A stretch of DNA of 64,000 bases from Haloarchaeobius salinus (GTDB lineage Archaea > Halobacteriota > Halobacteria > Halobacteriales > Natrialbaceae): NCBI RefSeq assembly GCF_024464185.1, contig NZ_JANHAU010000002.1, positions 310,001-374,000 on the forward strand. Reading direction: 5' to 3'. Numbering within the stretch: the first letter of the stretch is position 1; every line of letters starts with the position of its first letter. This document shows, one piece after another, positions 41,521 through 50,749 of this stretch. The translations under genes and the position numbers were made by a program. Below the pieces are notes generated by a model that was not told where the DNA came from, did no database searches, and saw only the letters and a program-made list of their open reading frames with translations.

Positions 41521-41848
41521 GCCGTCCACCGCGCGTGCGACCGCCACGGTGGGGCTCCACACACCGGTATATACACCCACGCGAAACAGTTCGTGTCTCC
41601 GGACCTCTGTGCCGTGTCGAGCACGCATCGGCCTGTGTGCGTTCCGACCAATCGACTGGAGGGGGGTGCGCTCCGGAGTCCTCGATAGCGCTCGGTACCC
41701 GGCCGCAGCCTGTCGATTTCGGGCGAGAATCGATCTGCTAACGCGGTGTTAGGACAGACCTGTAGTACCCGTGAACAGTGATAGAGAGTGAACAGTTGGC
41801 TCCCTTTATAGTGACGTACGTCGCCGGAGTGTCTGGGGGGGAACTAGC
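41521..41848. other. Intergenic region between the two winged-helix genes
   Basis: No gene. It contains TATA-like GTATATAC near 41567-41574, a palindrome CTAACGCGGTGTTAG at 41737-41751, and CTTTATAG at about 41811-41818, the likely promoter of the next gene. The palindrome may be a regulator site. Confidence 0.45.
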
Positions 41849-42418
41849 TTGCAACTCGATCAGCCCGAACTATCTACCACAGGCGGAGCCGAACCGACGA
41901 ACCGAGACACGACACTCTCGCAGGACAGCGTCTTCACCGTCCTGTCGAACGCGCGTCGTCGGTTCGCGATCAAGTACCTGAACCAGCACGCGACGGACGA
42001 ACGCGTCGAGCTGCGCGACCTCGCGGAGCAGATCGCGGCCTGGGAGAACGACATCCCGGTCGAGGAGGTCACCTACAAGCAGCGCAAGCGGGTGTACACG
42101 TCACTGTACCAGTCGCACCTGCCGAAGCTGCACGAGCTCGACGTGGTCGAGTACGACTGCAACCGCGGGACCATCGAACGGACCGACACCGTCGACGAAC
42201 TCGACGTCTACCTGGAGGTGCTCGAGGGGGACGAGATACCCTGGAGCGACTTCGCGGTCGGCGTCGCGGCGGTCAACGCGGCGTTCGTGCTCGCGGCGGC
42301 GACGGGTGTCATGCCGTTCTTCGGCGGCAACGGCTTCGCCACGGCGGCGGTCGGTGCCGGACTCTTCCTCGTCGTGGCGCTCGCACACACCGTGTACACG
42401 CGTCGTCGGCGACTCTGA
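41849..42418 (+). CDS. DUF7344-like winged-helix protein with C-terminal membrane helices (second copy)
   Basis: A 189-residue paralogue of the 40990 product: VFTVLSNARRRFAIKYL, LRDLAEQIAAWENDIP, VYTSLYQSHLPKLHELDVVEYD. Two helices follow (about 135-155 and 162-180). The start is a TTG at 41849; no ATG fits. CTTTATAG some 31-38 bases upstream would give a transcript beginning close to the TTG, supporting this unusual start. Probable membrane-associated regulator. Confidence 0.72.
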   Translation: MQLDQPELSTTGGAEPTNRDTTLSQDSVFTVLSNARRRFAIKYLNQHATDERVELRDLAEQIAAWENDIPVEEVTYKQRKRVYTSLYQSHLPKLHELDVVEYDCNRGTIERTDTVDELDVYLEVLEGDEIPWSDFAVGVAAVNAAFVLAAATGVMPFFGGNGFATAAVGAGLFLVVALAHTVYTRRRRL

Positions 42419-42436
42419 GGACGCCGACCGCACGGC

Positions 42437-42991
42437 TCAGTTTTCGTCGCTGTCGACGAGTGCGTCCGTGAGGTCCCACTCCCGTGCCTTCCGACGGGCC
42501 TCCTCGCGTGCCCGGTCGCGGATGGCGTCCAGTCGCTCCTCGTCGGCGAGGAACGCCGCCACCGGGTCCGAGGGTGCCGCGTCGTCGTCCGTCCACGCCG
42601 GTGGCGCGGCCGCCCGGGTCCGTTCCGCGAGCTCCGAGTCTCCGGCGAGCCGTTCCGCCGGCGCGTCCGGGGAGACGACGAGCTCGCCCGCGTCGGGGAC
42701 GTCCTCGATGGCGGCCCGGTCGACCGCGTAGCAGTCGGCGCTGTACGGCCCGGCCCCGGCGACGTCGGCGAGCGCGGACGTGCCGCCGCGCTCGGTACCG
42801 GTGTGGTACGCGAGCCGGGGCACGCCGTCGGCGAGTGTGAGGACGCACGCGTCGTCGTCGCCGCCGAGCAGCGCGTCGGCCGGTTCGAGGACGAGGTAGC
42901 CGGTGTGTGCCGCGTCGAGCGCCCAGGCGAGCGTGTCGTCGGGAGCTGTCGCGGTGCGCGAGCGCACGAGGTCGCCGCGCGGGAGCCTCAT
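42437..42991 (-). CDS. Haloarchaeal protein coupled to MinD/ParA ATPase
   Basis: A 184-residue soluble protein overlapping the stop of the upstream ATPase gene by 4 bases. The first half has TLAWALDAAHTGYLVLEPADALLG and VPRLAYHTGTERGGTSALADVAG; the middle has YAVDRAAIEDVPDAGELVVSPDAPAERLAGD; the end is a basic/acidic helix (RLDAIRDRAREEARRKAREWDL). I do not recognise the family. Coupling suggests it is a partner or cargo protein of the MinD-like ATPase. Confidence 0.6.
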   Translation of the reverse strand: MRLPRGDLVRSRTATAPDDTLAWALDAAHTGYLVLEPADALLGGDDDACVLTLADGVPRLAYHTGTERGGTSALADVAGAGPYSADCYAVDRAAIEDVPDAGELVVSPDAPAERLAGDSELAERTRAAAPPAWTDDDAAPSDPVAAFLADEERLDAIRDRAREEARRKAREWDLTDALVDSDEN

Positions 42992-43761
42992 GGCTGCTCG
43001 GGGACGACCGCGCTCCGGAAGCGTGCGGCCACGTCGTCGGCGTCCTCGTCGCGGATCTCGATCCCGGCGGCGGCCTCGCGGAACGCCGCGGCGGCCGCTG
43101 ATCCGGGGGCGTGTGCGAGCAGCGGCTCGCCGGCGTCACGGGCCTCGCGGGCGGCGTCGGCGTCGGGGACGCTCGCGAGCACCGGGCCGTCGAAGTAACG
43201 CTCGGTCTGCTCGGCGATGCGCTCGACGCTGTCGTCGTCGTGGACCTTGTTGAACAGGACGCCCGCGCCCTCGGTGCCGTAGGAGCGGGCGTACTCCTGC
43301 ACCTTCAGGCCGTCAGAGAGCGCTGGGACCGTCGGTTGGAGGACGACGACGATGCGGTCGGCGAGCACGACGGGGAGGACGGCGCTGACGCTGCCGAGGG
43401 CGGCCGGGGAGTCGAGCAGGAGCACGTCGGTGTCGCTCGCCAGCTCGGCGACCACGTCGCGCAGGCGGGTCGGGTCCGCCTCGCGGAAGCCGTCGAGCGA
43501 GGTGCCACAGGGGACGACGTCCATCCCGAAGCGGTGGTAGACCGCGTCCTCGACCGCCACGTCGGCGTCGCCGAGCAGCAGGTCGTGGAGCGTGACGGGT
43601 GCGTCGGCGAGGCCGGCGTGGAACAGCAGGTTCGCCATGCCGGTGTCGGCGTCGACGACGGTCACGTCGTGGCGCTCCGCGAGCGCCATCCCGAGCGCGA
43701 GCGTCGCCGTCGTCTTGCCGGTGCCCCCCTTGCCGCTCGCCACGGCGACGGCTTCGACCAT
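42988..43761 (-). CDS. MinD/ParA-family ATPase
   Basis: A 257-residue deviant-Walker ATPase. Walker A KGGTGKTTATLALG is at about 10-23, with the signature lysine of the MinD/ParA family (SGKGGTGKTT). VVDADTGMANLLFHAG is the switch I region and LLLDSPAALGSVSAV the Walker B. The short family-typical length and absence of a DNA-binding domain fit MinD-like positioning ATPases. Its start at 43761 is chosen because MVEAVAVASGKGG is canonical. Upstream gene on the same strand is cobyric acid synthase, 180 bases away. Confidence 0.85.
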   Translation of the reverse strand: MVEAVAVASGKGGTGKTTATLALGMALAERHDVTVVDADTGMANLLFHAGLADAPVTLHDLLLGDADVAVEDAVYHRFGMDVVPCGTSLDGFREADPTRLRDVVAELASDTDVLLLDSPAALGSVSAVLPVVLADRIVVVLQPTVPALSDGLKVQEYARSYGTEGAGVLFNKVHDDDSVERIAEQTERYFDGPVLASVPDADAAREARDAGEPLLAHAPGSAAAAAFREAAAGIEIRDEDADDVAARFRSAVVPEQP

Positions 43762-43941
43762 ACCACGACTGCTGCCCGTCCGTACAAAGAGGTTACGTGT
43801 CGCTACAGGATGAAAGAAAACCGATGGGGGAATCGGTAGGGGGGAGTAGCTGCCATCCACGCCGAGCGTGTGACTGGCCGGGGGGTGCCCCAACCACGTG
43901 TACGGAGACGGCCCCCGCTAGTAACTGTTGTGGCCGATACG

Positions 43942-45510
43942 TCAGTAATTAACACACACTCCGGCGGCAGACAACAACGCGTCCACGTCGACCGACTCGC
44001 GGAGGAGCGTCGCCGTGCTGTCGTACGGATCTCCGGCCTCTGAGTCGGTGTCTGCCCCGGCCCGACCGGCCTCCACACCGACGGCCGCCAGCAGCCCTCG
44101 TCGTGCGACCCCGTTCCCGAACAGTCCGTGGAGGTAGGTGCCACAGACGTTCCCGGCCGACGCACCGAACGCCGCGCTCGCCTTGCCGTCGACCGCGAAC
44201 GGCGTCTCCACGGCGGCGACGGCGCGCGTCTCGCCCATGTGTATCTCGTAGCCCGACGCGGTCCCGGTCGCCCCCGCGAGCGGGCCGACGCCGTCGAGCT
44301 CGTACGTCGCCCGACGAACCGCCTTCTCGTGGTCGAAGCGCGTGACGACCGGGAGCAGGCCGAGGCTGGGTACTGCGTCGGCCTCGCCCGCGCCGACCGA
44401 CTCGTCGCGGCCCTCGACGCTCGCGTTCTCGATGCGCTCGCCGAGGAGCTGGTAGCCGCCGCAGAGGCCGACGACCGGGCCGTCGAACTCGGCGAGTGTG
44501 TCGCCGAGCCCCGCGTCGCGGCAGGCCAGCAGGTCGTCGACCGTGTTCTTCGTCCCCGGGAGGACGACGGCGTCGAGGTCGCGCAGGTCGTCGCCGGGCG
44601 GCACGTACACCACCCGGACGCCCGGCTCGCGGGCCAGTGGCTCCACGTCGGTGACGTTCGACGCCCGCGGGAGCCGGACGACGCCGACCCGGACCGGGTC
44701 GTCGTGCTCGTCCCGCCCCACGACGTGTCGCTCGCCGACCGCCGGGAGCGCGACGCTGTCCTCCTCGGGGAGCCCGGGATCGTCGTACGGGACGACGCCG
44801 AGTATCGGCACGCCGGTCCGGTCCTCGAACTCGCGGAGGCCGGGTTCGAGGATGGCCTCGTCGCCGCGGAACTTCGTCACCACCGCGCCGACGACCCGGT
44901 CGCGCACGTCGTCGGGCACCAGTTCGAGCGTCCCCACGAGCGACGCGAACACGCCGCCGCGCTCGATGTCGGCGACGAGGACGACGCTCGCGTCGGAAAA
45001 GCGCGCGGTCTCGACGTTCGCCAGGTCGCGGTCGTGGAGGTTGATCTCCGCGATGCTGCCCGCACCCTCGGCGACGACCACGTCGTGCTCGCCGGCAAGT
45101 CTCTCGTGGGCCCGCTCGGCCGCCTCGCGCGCGGTGGCCCAGTGCTCGTCGTAGTACGAGCCCGCCTCGTACGTGCCGACCGCGCGACCGTCGACGACGA
45201 GCTGCGACGCGCCCGAACCGCTGGGCTTCAGCAGCACCGGGTTGTGGTCGGTCGTCGGCTGGACCCCGGCCGCCCGGGCCTGGACGTACTGCGAGACGCC
45301 GATCTCGCCCCACGCCTCGTCGACGTGCGGGGCCGGGACCGCCCGCGCGTTGTTCGACATGTTCTGGGCCTTGAACGGGGCCACGCGCACCCCACGGTCG
45401 GCGAGCAGTCGGCAGAGCCCGGCCGCGACCGTCGACTTGCCGACGTGGCTCGCCGTCCCGGCCACCAGTATCGTCGCGGACACACTCTGGGTGTCGGGGA
45501 CGCCGAGCAA
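43942..45510 (-). CDS. cbiP: Cobyric acid synthase
   Basis: A 522-residue glutamine-dependent amidase that adds four amide groups to adenosylcobyrinic acid diamide in cobalamin synthesis. The N-terminal synthetase domain has [21 protein letters not shown] and the diagnostic [11 protein letters not shown]. The C-terminal glutamine amidotransferase domain has the catalytic cysteine in [11 protein letters not shown] and histidine in YLHGLFG. Length and order are full for CobQ/CbiP. It is alone here; other cobalamin genes must lie elsewhere. Confidence 0.95.
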   Translation of the reverse strand: MLGVPDTQSVSATILVAGTASHVGKSTVAAGLCRLLADRGVRVAPFKAQNMSNNARAVPAPHVDEAWGEIGVSQYVQARAAGVQPTTDHNPVLLKPSGSGASQLVVDGRAVGTYEAGSYYDEHWATAREAAERAHERLAGEHDVVVAEGAGSIAEINLHDRDLANVETARFSDASVVLVADIERGGVFASLVGTLELVPDDVRDRVVGAVVTKFRGDEAILEPGLREFEDRTGVPILGVVPYDDPGLPEEDSVALPAVGERHVVGRDEHDDPVRVGVVRLPRASNVTDVEPLAREPGVRVVYVPPGDDLRDLDAVVLPGTKNTVDDLLACRDAGLGDTLAEFDGPVVGLCGGYQLLGERIENASVEGRDESVGAGEADAVPSLGLLPVVTRFDHEKAVRRATYELDGVGPLAGATGTASGYEIHMGETRAVAAVETPFAVDGKASAAFGASAGNVCGTYLHGLFGNGVARRGLLAAVGVEAGRAGADTDSEAGDPYDSTATLLRESVDVDALLSAAGVCVNY

Positions 45511-45597
45511 AGGGGTTGCTGTCGCGGTGCCCCGTCGTCACGAGCCCCCGGGACACCGAGATAAAGTGCTTTCAGGGAGCCCGCACGAGGTTCATCC

Positions 45598-46095
45598 ATG
45601 ACCGAGATTCACTCCGGCCAGCGCGTCGCCATGCTCGTGGACGCGCAGAACCTCTACCACACGGCACAGAGCATCTACACCCGCAACATCGACTACTCCG
45701 CCCTGCTGGAGAAGGGGGTGCAGGGGCGCGAACTCACCCGGGCCATCGCGTACGTCATCCGGGCGGACTCGCCCGAGGAGGAGAGCTTCTTCGAGGCGCT
45801 GGAGGATATCGGCTTCGAGCCGAAGATCAAGGACATCAAGACGTTCTCGGACGGCTCGAAGAAGGCCGACTGGGACGTGGGGATGAGCCTCGACGCGGTC
45901 ACGCTCGCGAAGAAGGTCGACACGATGATCCTCTGTACGGGCGACGGCGACTTCTCGCGGCTCTGCTCGCACCTGCGCCACGAGGGGGTGCGCGTGGAGG
46001 TGATGGGCTTCGAGAGCTCGACGGCGGACGAGCTCGTCGAGGCGACCGACCGGTTCATCGACCTCTCCGACCGGCCGGAGACGTTTCTACTCTGA
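45598..46095 (+). CDS. NYN domain (LabA-like PIN-fold) protein
   Basis: A 165-residue NYN/PIN-like protein. Acidic metal-site motifs are AMLVDAQNLYHTA (about 10-22), DWDVGMSLDAV (about 88-98) and CTGDGDFSRL (about 110-119), the pattern of LabA/DUF88 ribonuclease-like proteins. RNA cleavage or RNA-related regulation is the expected role. A lone gene with a purine-poor leader; cobQ is divergent. Confidence 0.85.
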   Translation: MTEIHSGQRVAMLVDAQNLYHTAQSIYTRNIDYSALLEKGVQGRELTRAIAYVIRADSPEEESFFEALEDIGFEPKIKDIKTFSDGSKKADWDVGMSLDAVTLAKKVDTMILCTGDGDFSRLCSHLRHEGVRVEVMGFESSTADELVEATDRFIDLSDRPETFLL

Positions 46096-46123
46096 CGCTG
46101 CGGACCGGAGAAGAATCGCCCGT

Positions 46124-46300
46124 TCAGACGGGGCGACCGCCCTCGGACGTACCGACGAGCAGCGCGCCGGCCGCCATCGCGAGCGAGGCAGCACCGCCGG
46201 CGAGCATCGGGATGGGGCTCCCGGGTGAGCCCATCATGAGCAGGATGGCCGAGCTCAGGAACAGGAGCACCGCCCCGAGCGCGATCTTGGTCGTGTTCAT
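46124..46300 (-). CDS. Small two-helix membrane protein
   Basis: A 58-residue protein with two hydrophobic helices (KIALGAVLLFLSSAILLMM and MLAGGAASLAMAAGALLVG) joined by a Gly/Pro/Ser turn. Start at 46300 gives MNTTKIALG. AT-rich sequence with TATATG lies about 26-33 bases upstream. Function unknown. Confidence 0.6.
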   Translation of the reverse strand: MNTTKIALGAVLLFLSSAILLMMGSPGSPIPMLAGGAASLAMAAGALLVGTSEGGRPV

Positions 46301-46476
46301 TTCGTGTTGTGACTGGCAGAGAGCCCGCATATATGTTTCTCTTGTTCTTCACTTCGAAGAATGGTAACAGTACGCATGACTCTCCGTGACGAGATCCTCG
46401 GTGAGTGTGGCTGCCGCTCGCATCCCCACAGCACGGGTTCGACACGCGTTTATCCGCGGCCACGCAACGCCGGGGT

Positions 46477-46950
46477 ATGAGCGACGAGGACCACGACGTC
46501 CCCGACCTGCGGACGCTCGCGGACTACCAGTTCGGGGCCGGTGCCGGCGCGGCGCTGTTCCCCGCCACCGACGACCTGGAGGTGCGCCGGACCAGCTCCG
46601 GCCGCCCCGAGCAGGTCATCGCCGACGAGGGTCGGCTGGTCAGCCACGGCGTCGACGGCCGGTTCACGCTGGGTCTCGCTGGCGGCCGCCGGCTGCACGA
46701 CTCCCTCGACCACCCCACGGCACGGGTCGTCGTCGGCGACGACAGCGAGCCGTTCGTCCGCGAGGGGAAGAACGTGTTCGCGAAGTTCGTCCGCGAGGTC
46801 GACCCCGCGGTGCGCCCCGGCGACGAGGTCTGTGTCGTCCACCACGACGGCCACCTGCTCGCGGTCGGCCGCGCCGAGCTCGACGCCGGCTCGATGTGCG
46901 ACTTCGAGTCGGGGATGGCCGTCTTCGTCAGGAGCGGCGCTGGCGACTGA
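46477..46950 (+). CDS. PUA domain protein
   Basis: A 157-residue protein whose second half is a PUA RNA-binding domain (PTARVVVGDDSEPFVREGKNVFAKFVREVDPAVRPGDEV ... LAVGRAELDAGSM). The first half (LRTLADYQFGAGAGAALFP) matches the archaeal PUA-domain proteins that resemble the C-terminal part of archaeosine tRNA-guanine transglycosylase. It lies beside nac and the tRNA methyltransferase gene, a common archaeal translation cluster. Expected to bind tRNA or rRNA. Confidence 0.82.
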   Translation: MSDEDHDVPDLRTLADYQFGAGAGAALFPATDDLEVRRTSSGRPEQVIADEGRLVSHGVDGRFTLGLAGGRRLHDSLDHPTARVVVGDDSEPFVREGKNVFAKFVREVDPAVRPGDEVCVVHHDGHLLAVGRAELDAGSMCDFESGMAVFVRSGAGD

Positions 46951-47076
46951 CCGGCTGCCGGTCACGCATCGTCCGAAACCCGACCGGCCGTAACGGTACC
47001 AGCCGACGGCGACGCCCACCCCCGCGCCGCCCCGGAGTTCGTCATGTTTTTGCCGGTACGTGCGCTGGTTCCGGGT

Positions 47077-47469
47077 ATGTTCGGAGGAGGCGGCGGGCTC
47101 AACCCCCGCAAGATGAAGCAGATGATGAAGCAGATGGGGATCGACGTCACCGAGATCGACGCCGAAGAGGTCGTCATCCGCACGGAGGAGCACGACCTCG
47201 TCTTCGAGGACGCCGAGGTCACGAAGATGGACGCTCGCGGACAGGAGACCTACCAGATCGTCGGCGAGCCCTCGGAGCAGGCCCACGGCGAGCTCGAGTC
47301 CGGCGACGCCGGCGCTGACGCCGACAGCGACGAAGACGACGACGGCGGCATCCCGCAGGACGACATCGACATCGTCGTCGCACGCACGGGTGCCCGCGAG
47401 GACGAGGCCCGCGCCGCGCTGAAGGCCAACGACGGCGACCTCGCCGCGGCCGTCGACCAGCTAGAGTGA
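47077..47469 (+). CDS. nac: Nascent polypeptide-associated complex protein
   Basis: A 130-residue archaeal NAC. The N-terminal NAC domain has [21 protein letters not shown] and [32 protein letters not shown]; an acidic linker leads to a C-terminal UBA domain ([35 protein letters not shown]). It binds nascent chains at the ribosome exit tunnel as a homodimer. It overlaps the downstream methyltransferase start by 4 bases. Confidence 0.95.
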   Translation: MFGGGGGLNPRKMKQMMKQMGIDVTEIDAEEVVIRTEEHDLVFEDAEVTKMDARGQETYQIVGEPSEQAHGELESGDAGADADSDEDDDGGIPQDDIDIVVARTGAREDEARAALKANDGDLAAAVDQLE

Positions 47470-48188
47470 GCGTCGTCCTCGTCCACGGCGACCGCGAGTA
47501 CCTCGTCGCGCCCGGCGACGAGCTCCAGACCGACCTCGGCGTGCTGGAGGTCCCCGAGGACCCCGAACCGGGAACCACGCTGGAGACCCATCTCGGCGAG
47601 CCCTTCACCGTCCGTGCATTGCGTGGCCCCGACCTCTTCAGCCACTTCGAGCGCACCGGCGCGCCGATGATGCCCCGCGACATCGGCCTCGTCATGGGCG
47701 AGACCGGCGTCGGCGAGGGCGACCGCGTCCTCGACGCCGGTACCGGGACCGGCGTCCTCGCCGCCTACCTCGCCCGCGCGGGCGCACACGTCGTCACGTT
47801 CGAGCGCGACGACGAGTTCGCCGACGTCGCTCGCGAGAACATGCGCCTCGCCGGCGTCGACGACAGGGTCGACGTCCGCAGCGGCGACGTCCGCCCCCAC
47901 CTCGACGACCTCGGCAACTTCGACGTCATCACACTCGACACCGGCGACGCCGCCGACGTGGTGGCGCGCGCACCCGGACTCCTCGACAGCGGCGGCTTCG
48001 TCGCGGTCTACTCCCCGTTCGTCGAGCAGACCCGGGCCGCCGCCGAGGCCGCCCGCGAGGCCGACCTCTCGGGTGTGACCACCTACGAGACCATCCAGCG
48101 CGAGATGCAGTTCGACGACCGCGGGTCGCGGCCGTCGACGCGCGGCGTCGGGCACACCGGCTACCTGACGTTCGCGCGGTACGAGTAG
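47466..48188 (+). CDS. trmI: tRNA (adenine-N1) methyltransferase, TrmI-like
   Basis: A 240-residue SAM methyltransferase beginning with GTG within GTGA at the nac stop. The short N-terminal beta domain ([22 protein letters not shown]) and the [36 protein letters not shown] core are typical of TrmI, which makes m1A57/58 in archaeal tRNA. The catalytic-site segment is [10 protein letters not shown]. The gene cluster PUA-nac-trmI supports the call. Confidence 0.88.
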   Translation: MSVVLVHGDREYLVAPGDELQTDLGVLEVPEDPEPGTTLETHLGEPFTVRALRGPDLFSHFERTGAPMMPRDIGLVMGETGVGEGDRVLDAGTGTGVLAAYLARAGAHVVTFERDDEFADVARENMRLAGVDDRVDVRSGDVRPHLDDLGNFDVITLDTGDAADVVARAPGLLDSGGFVAVYSPFVEQTRAAAEAAREADLSGVTTYETIQREMQFDDRGSRPSTRGVGHTGYLTFARYE

Positions 48189-48651
48189 CTGTTTTCGTGT
48201 AGATTTGTTTTCGGAGGTCGTTCTCCTGCAGTGGGGGCATCACCTGGGGTTCGAACACGCAGAAAGCCCCGAGCGTCTCGACTCCCGGGACTGGCGAGAC
48301 TCCTCCGTCGTCTCGCTGCCCTCCGCTCGCAGGCTCGCGGAGAACTCGCTGCGATCTTCGTGGCTGCGGTCCTTGCTTCGGCCGGGTTCGTCGAGACGCT
48401 CGCCCCTTTCAGTCCCACCCCGCACAGCACCACGACCGCACCTCACGCCTCCCCAGCCTCTTCGCTCGGTCGCAGGCTCCCTCGCTCATCCCTCGCGCGC
48501 CGGCGGCTCGAGGCCTCGCGATGCTCGACACGCTCGCCAGCGCGCGCCGGCGGTGAAAAGTTTACAATATATGTAATCTATTAACCGGTTCGACCGCGAC
48601 GCCACCGGCTACTCGAACGACGAAGAACGACGGAAACCCCGGAACCGGAAT
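48189..48651. other. Intergenic region between convergent genes, inverted GC-rich repeats
   Basis: About 460 bases with no gene. It is made of short direct and inverted motifs built from words such as CTCGC, GAGCG and CTCGCGGAG, typical of decayed haloarchaeal intergenic repeats. It ends in an AT-rich patch (TTTACAATATATG near 48560-48572). A GGTTCGAAC word near 48249 resembles a tRNA T-loop, but no matching stems were found. Confidence 0.45.
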
Positions 48652-49482
48652 TCAGCTCTGCAGCCGCTCGATGCGCTTCTCGACCGGCGGGTGGGTCGCG
48701 AGGACCCGCCGGAGGAGGCTCTTGTCGCTGTCGAAGATGCAGAGCGCGGCGGTGCTGCTGTCGATGCGGGTCTCGCCGGCGTTCTCGCTGCTCACCTGGA
48801 TCTTCTGGAGCGCGCGGGCGAGCGGGTCGCCGCTGCCGACGTACTGGCGGGCGTCGGCGTCGGCGACGTACTCGCGGTACCGGGAGATGGCGAGCACGAA
48901 CACCATGACGAGCATCTGGGCGACCATGCCGGCGATCCAGCCGAGGATCCAGTCGACGATGGCGTTGTCGCCGGCGAGGATGACGACCCATTGGACGGCC
49001 ATGCCGATCATGGCGGCGATGGACTGGCCGACGACCATCGTCACGACGTCCCGGTTCTTGATGTGCGCGAGCTCGTGGGCGAGGACGGCCTCGACCTCGT
49101 CCGGTTCGAGCACCTGCAGGAGCTCGGTGGAGACGACGACGACGCCCGCACCCTTCCGGCCGGTCGCGAAGGCGTTGGGGACGCCCATCCGGGCGAGCTT
49201 GAGCTCGGGCTTCTCGATGCCCATATCGTCGGAGAGGTCCTCGACCATGCGGTGTATCTCGCGGAACTCCCCCTCCGGCATGTCCTGTGCGCCGACGCTG
49301 CGGAGCGCGGCCCACTTGCCGATCTTGTACTGGACGCCGACGAACAGCAGCGTCCCGACGGCGACGAACGGCCAGACGCCCGTGCCGAACACGCTGAGAG
49401 CGACGAGCGCCAGCGCCGAGTAGAAGCCGAACAGGATGGTCCCGACGAACGCCATCCTGAGTTTGAGACCTGTGTGTTGCAT
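48652..49482 (-). CDS. htpX: HtpX-like M48 family membrane metalloprotease
   Basis: A 276-residue zinc protease. Two helices near the N-terminus (about 12-50) precede the catalytic domain. The zinc motif HELAH is at 136-140 in VLAHELAHIKNRD, and the third ligand lies in the E of YREYVADADA. NAFATGRKGAGVVVVSTELL is the family's substrate-cleft segment. Two more helices span about 145-200. It degrades misfolded membrane proteins. Start at 49482 gives MQHTGLKLRM, usual for archaeal HtpX. Confidence 0.92.
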   Translation of the reverse strand: MQHTGLKLRMAFVGTILFGFYSALALVALSVFGTGVWPFVAVGTLLFVGVQYKIGKWAALRSVGAQDMPEGEFREIHRMVEDLSDDMGIEKPELKLARMGVPNAFATGRKGAGVVVVSTELLQVLEPDEVEAVLAHELAHIKNRDVVTMVVGQSIAAMIGMAVQWVVILAGDNAIVDWILGWIAGMVAQMLVMVFVLAISRYREYVADADARQYVGSGDPLARALQKIQVSSENAGETRIDSSTAALCIFDSDKSLLRRVLATHPPVEKRIERLQS

Positions 49483-49831
49483 ACCCGGCGGGTAACGGTG
49501 CGTCCCTCTTAAATGCCGTCCAAAGGTGACACGGGTTCCCGCGGAGTGTGACCGGTTTCCACGTCACCGCGACCCATGTCACTCGCTTCGACCCGCGACA
49601 GCTTCTGCCGGGCAACACAAGCGTTATATCGGTCGCGCACCGTGAACCATGTGATGACCACCGCCGCTCCCATCCGGGCTCGACCCGAGACGAGCGGCGC
49701 GTTCGGTTTCGGCTTTACAGGGAAATTCTATACACGGTAAGTGCTCGGTGCGGGCGTGGCGACCCCGTTCCGGGTGCACTCGACTTCTGAACCGTGTGAC
49801 GACCGACGACTCCCGACGAAACCCGAACGAA
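49483..49831. other. Promoter and leader region of the lysine operon
   Basis: Two candidate TATA boxes are GTTATATCG (about 49624-49632) and TTCTATACA (about 49726-49734). The second leaves a leader of about 75 bases before dapA. No lysine riboswitch-like fold was recognised. Nothing else supportable is seen. Confidence 0.4.
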
Positions 49832-50749
49832 ATGACGACAATCGAACTCAGTGGCGTCTACCCCGCCATCACGACACCGTTTCACGACGACGGCAGCATC
49901 GACTACGACACACTCCGCGCGAACGTCGGGCGCCTCGAATCGGCAGGCGTCGACGGCATCGTCCCCGTCGGCTCGACCGGCGAGTCCGCGACCCTCAGCC
50001 ACGACGAACACGTCGACGTGGTCGCGGCCGTCGCCGACACCGTCTCCGACGTGCCGGTCATCGCCGGCTCCGGCAGCAACAACACCGCCGAGGCGCTCTC
50101 GCTCTCGCGCCGGTCCGTCGAGGCCGGTGCCGACGCGCTCCTGCTCATCTCGCCGTACTACAACAAGCCCGAGCAGCGCGGACTGGTCGAGCACTACCGC
50201 ACCATCGCCGACGAGGTCGACGTCCCCCAGATCGTCTACGACGTGCCCTCGCGCACGGGGCAGGGCCTCGCGCCCGATACCGTCGTCGAGCTCGCGAGCC
50301 ACGAGAACATCGCGGGCTTCAAGGCCGCGACCGGTGACCTCGGCGAGATCAGCGAGATCGCAGAGCGCACGCGCGACGAGGAGTTCGCGGTGCTCTCCGG
50401 CGACGACGGCCTGACGCTGCCCATCTGCTCGGTCGGTGGCGTCGGCACCATCTCGGTGGTCGCCAACGTCGAGCCGGAGCGGACCTGCGCACTCGTCCAG
50501 GCCGCCCTCGACGACGACTACGAGCGTGCCCGCGAGATCCACCACGAGCTCGCGCCGCTCACCCGTGGACTGTTCGTCGAGACCAACCCCATCCCGGTGA
50601 AGGAGGCGCTGCACATCCGGGGCCACGCGCCGCCGCACCTGCGCCTGCCCCTCACGCGTCTCTCCGAGGAGCACGTCGAGCCGCTGGCGGACCTGCTGGC
50701 CGAGCTCGAAGACGCCGCGGACGCGCACCTCGCGGAGGTGGGCAACTGA
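49832..50749 (+). CDS. dapA: 4-hydroxy-tetrahydrodipicolinate synthase
   Basis: A 305-residue aldolase-type enzyme that condenses pyruvate with aspartate semialdehyde, the first step of the diaminopimelate/lysine branch. Motifs: GVYPAITTPF, VPVGSTGESATL, SPYYNKPEQRGL (active-site tyrosine), and the Schiff-base lysine in GFKAATGD. Start at 49832 (MTTIELSGVYPA) matches the family. It shares one base with dapB, heading six overlapping genes. Confidence 0.95.
   Translation: MTTIELSGVYPAITTPFHDDGSIDYDTLRANVGRLESAGVDGIVPVGSTGESATLSHDEHVDVVAAVADTVSDVPVIAGSGSNNTAEALSLSRRSVEAGADALLLISPYYNKPEQRGLVEHYRTIADEVDVPQIVYDVPSRTGQGLAPDTVVELASHENIAGFKAATGDLGEISEIAERTRDEEFAVLSGDDGLTLPICSVGGVGTISVVANVEPERTCALVQAALDDDYERAREIHHELAPLTRGLFVETNPIPVKEALHIRGHAPPHLRLPLTRLSEEHVEPLADLLAELEDAADAHLAEVGN

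Noticed and set aside
48240-48275. GGTTCGAAC word resembling a tRNA T-loop
   Set aside because: No acceptor, anticodon or D stem could be matched around it; it lies in repeat-like intergenic DNA.
49619-49831. Possible lysine riboswitch before dapA
   Set aside because: No conserved lysine-riboswitch motifs or five-way junction could be recognised, and such riboswitches are not expected in haloarchaea.
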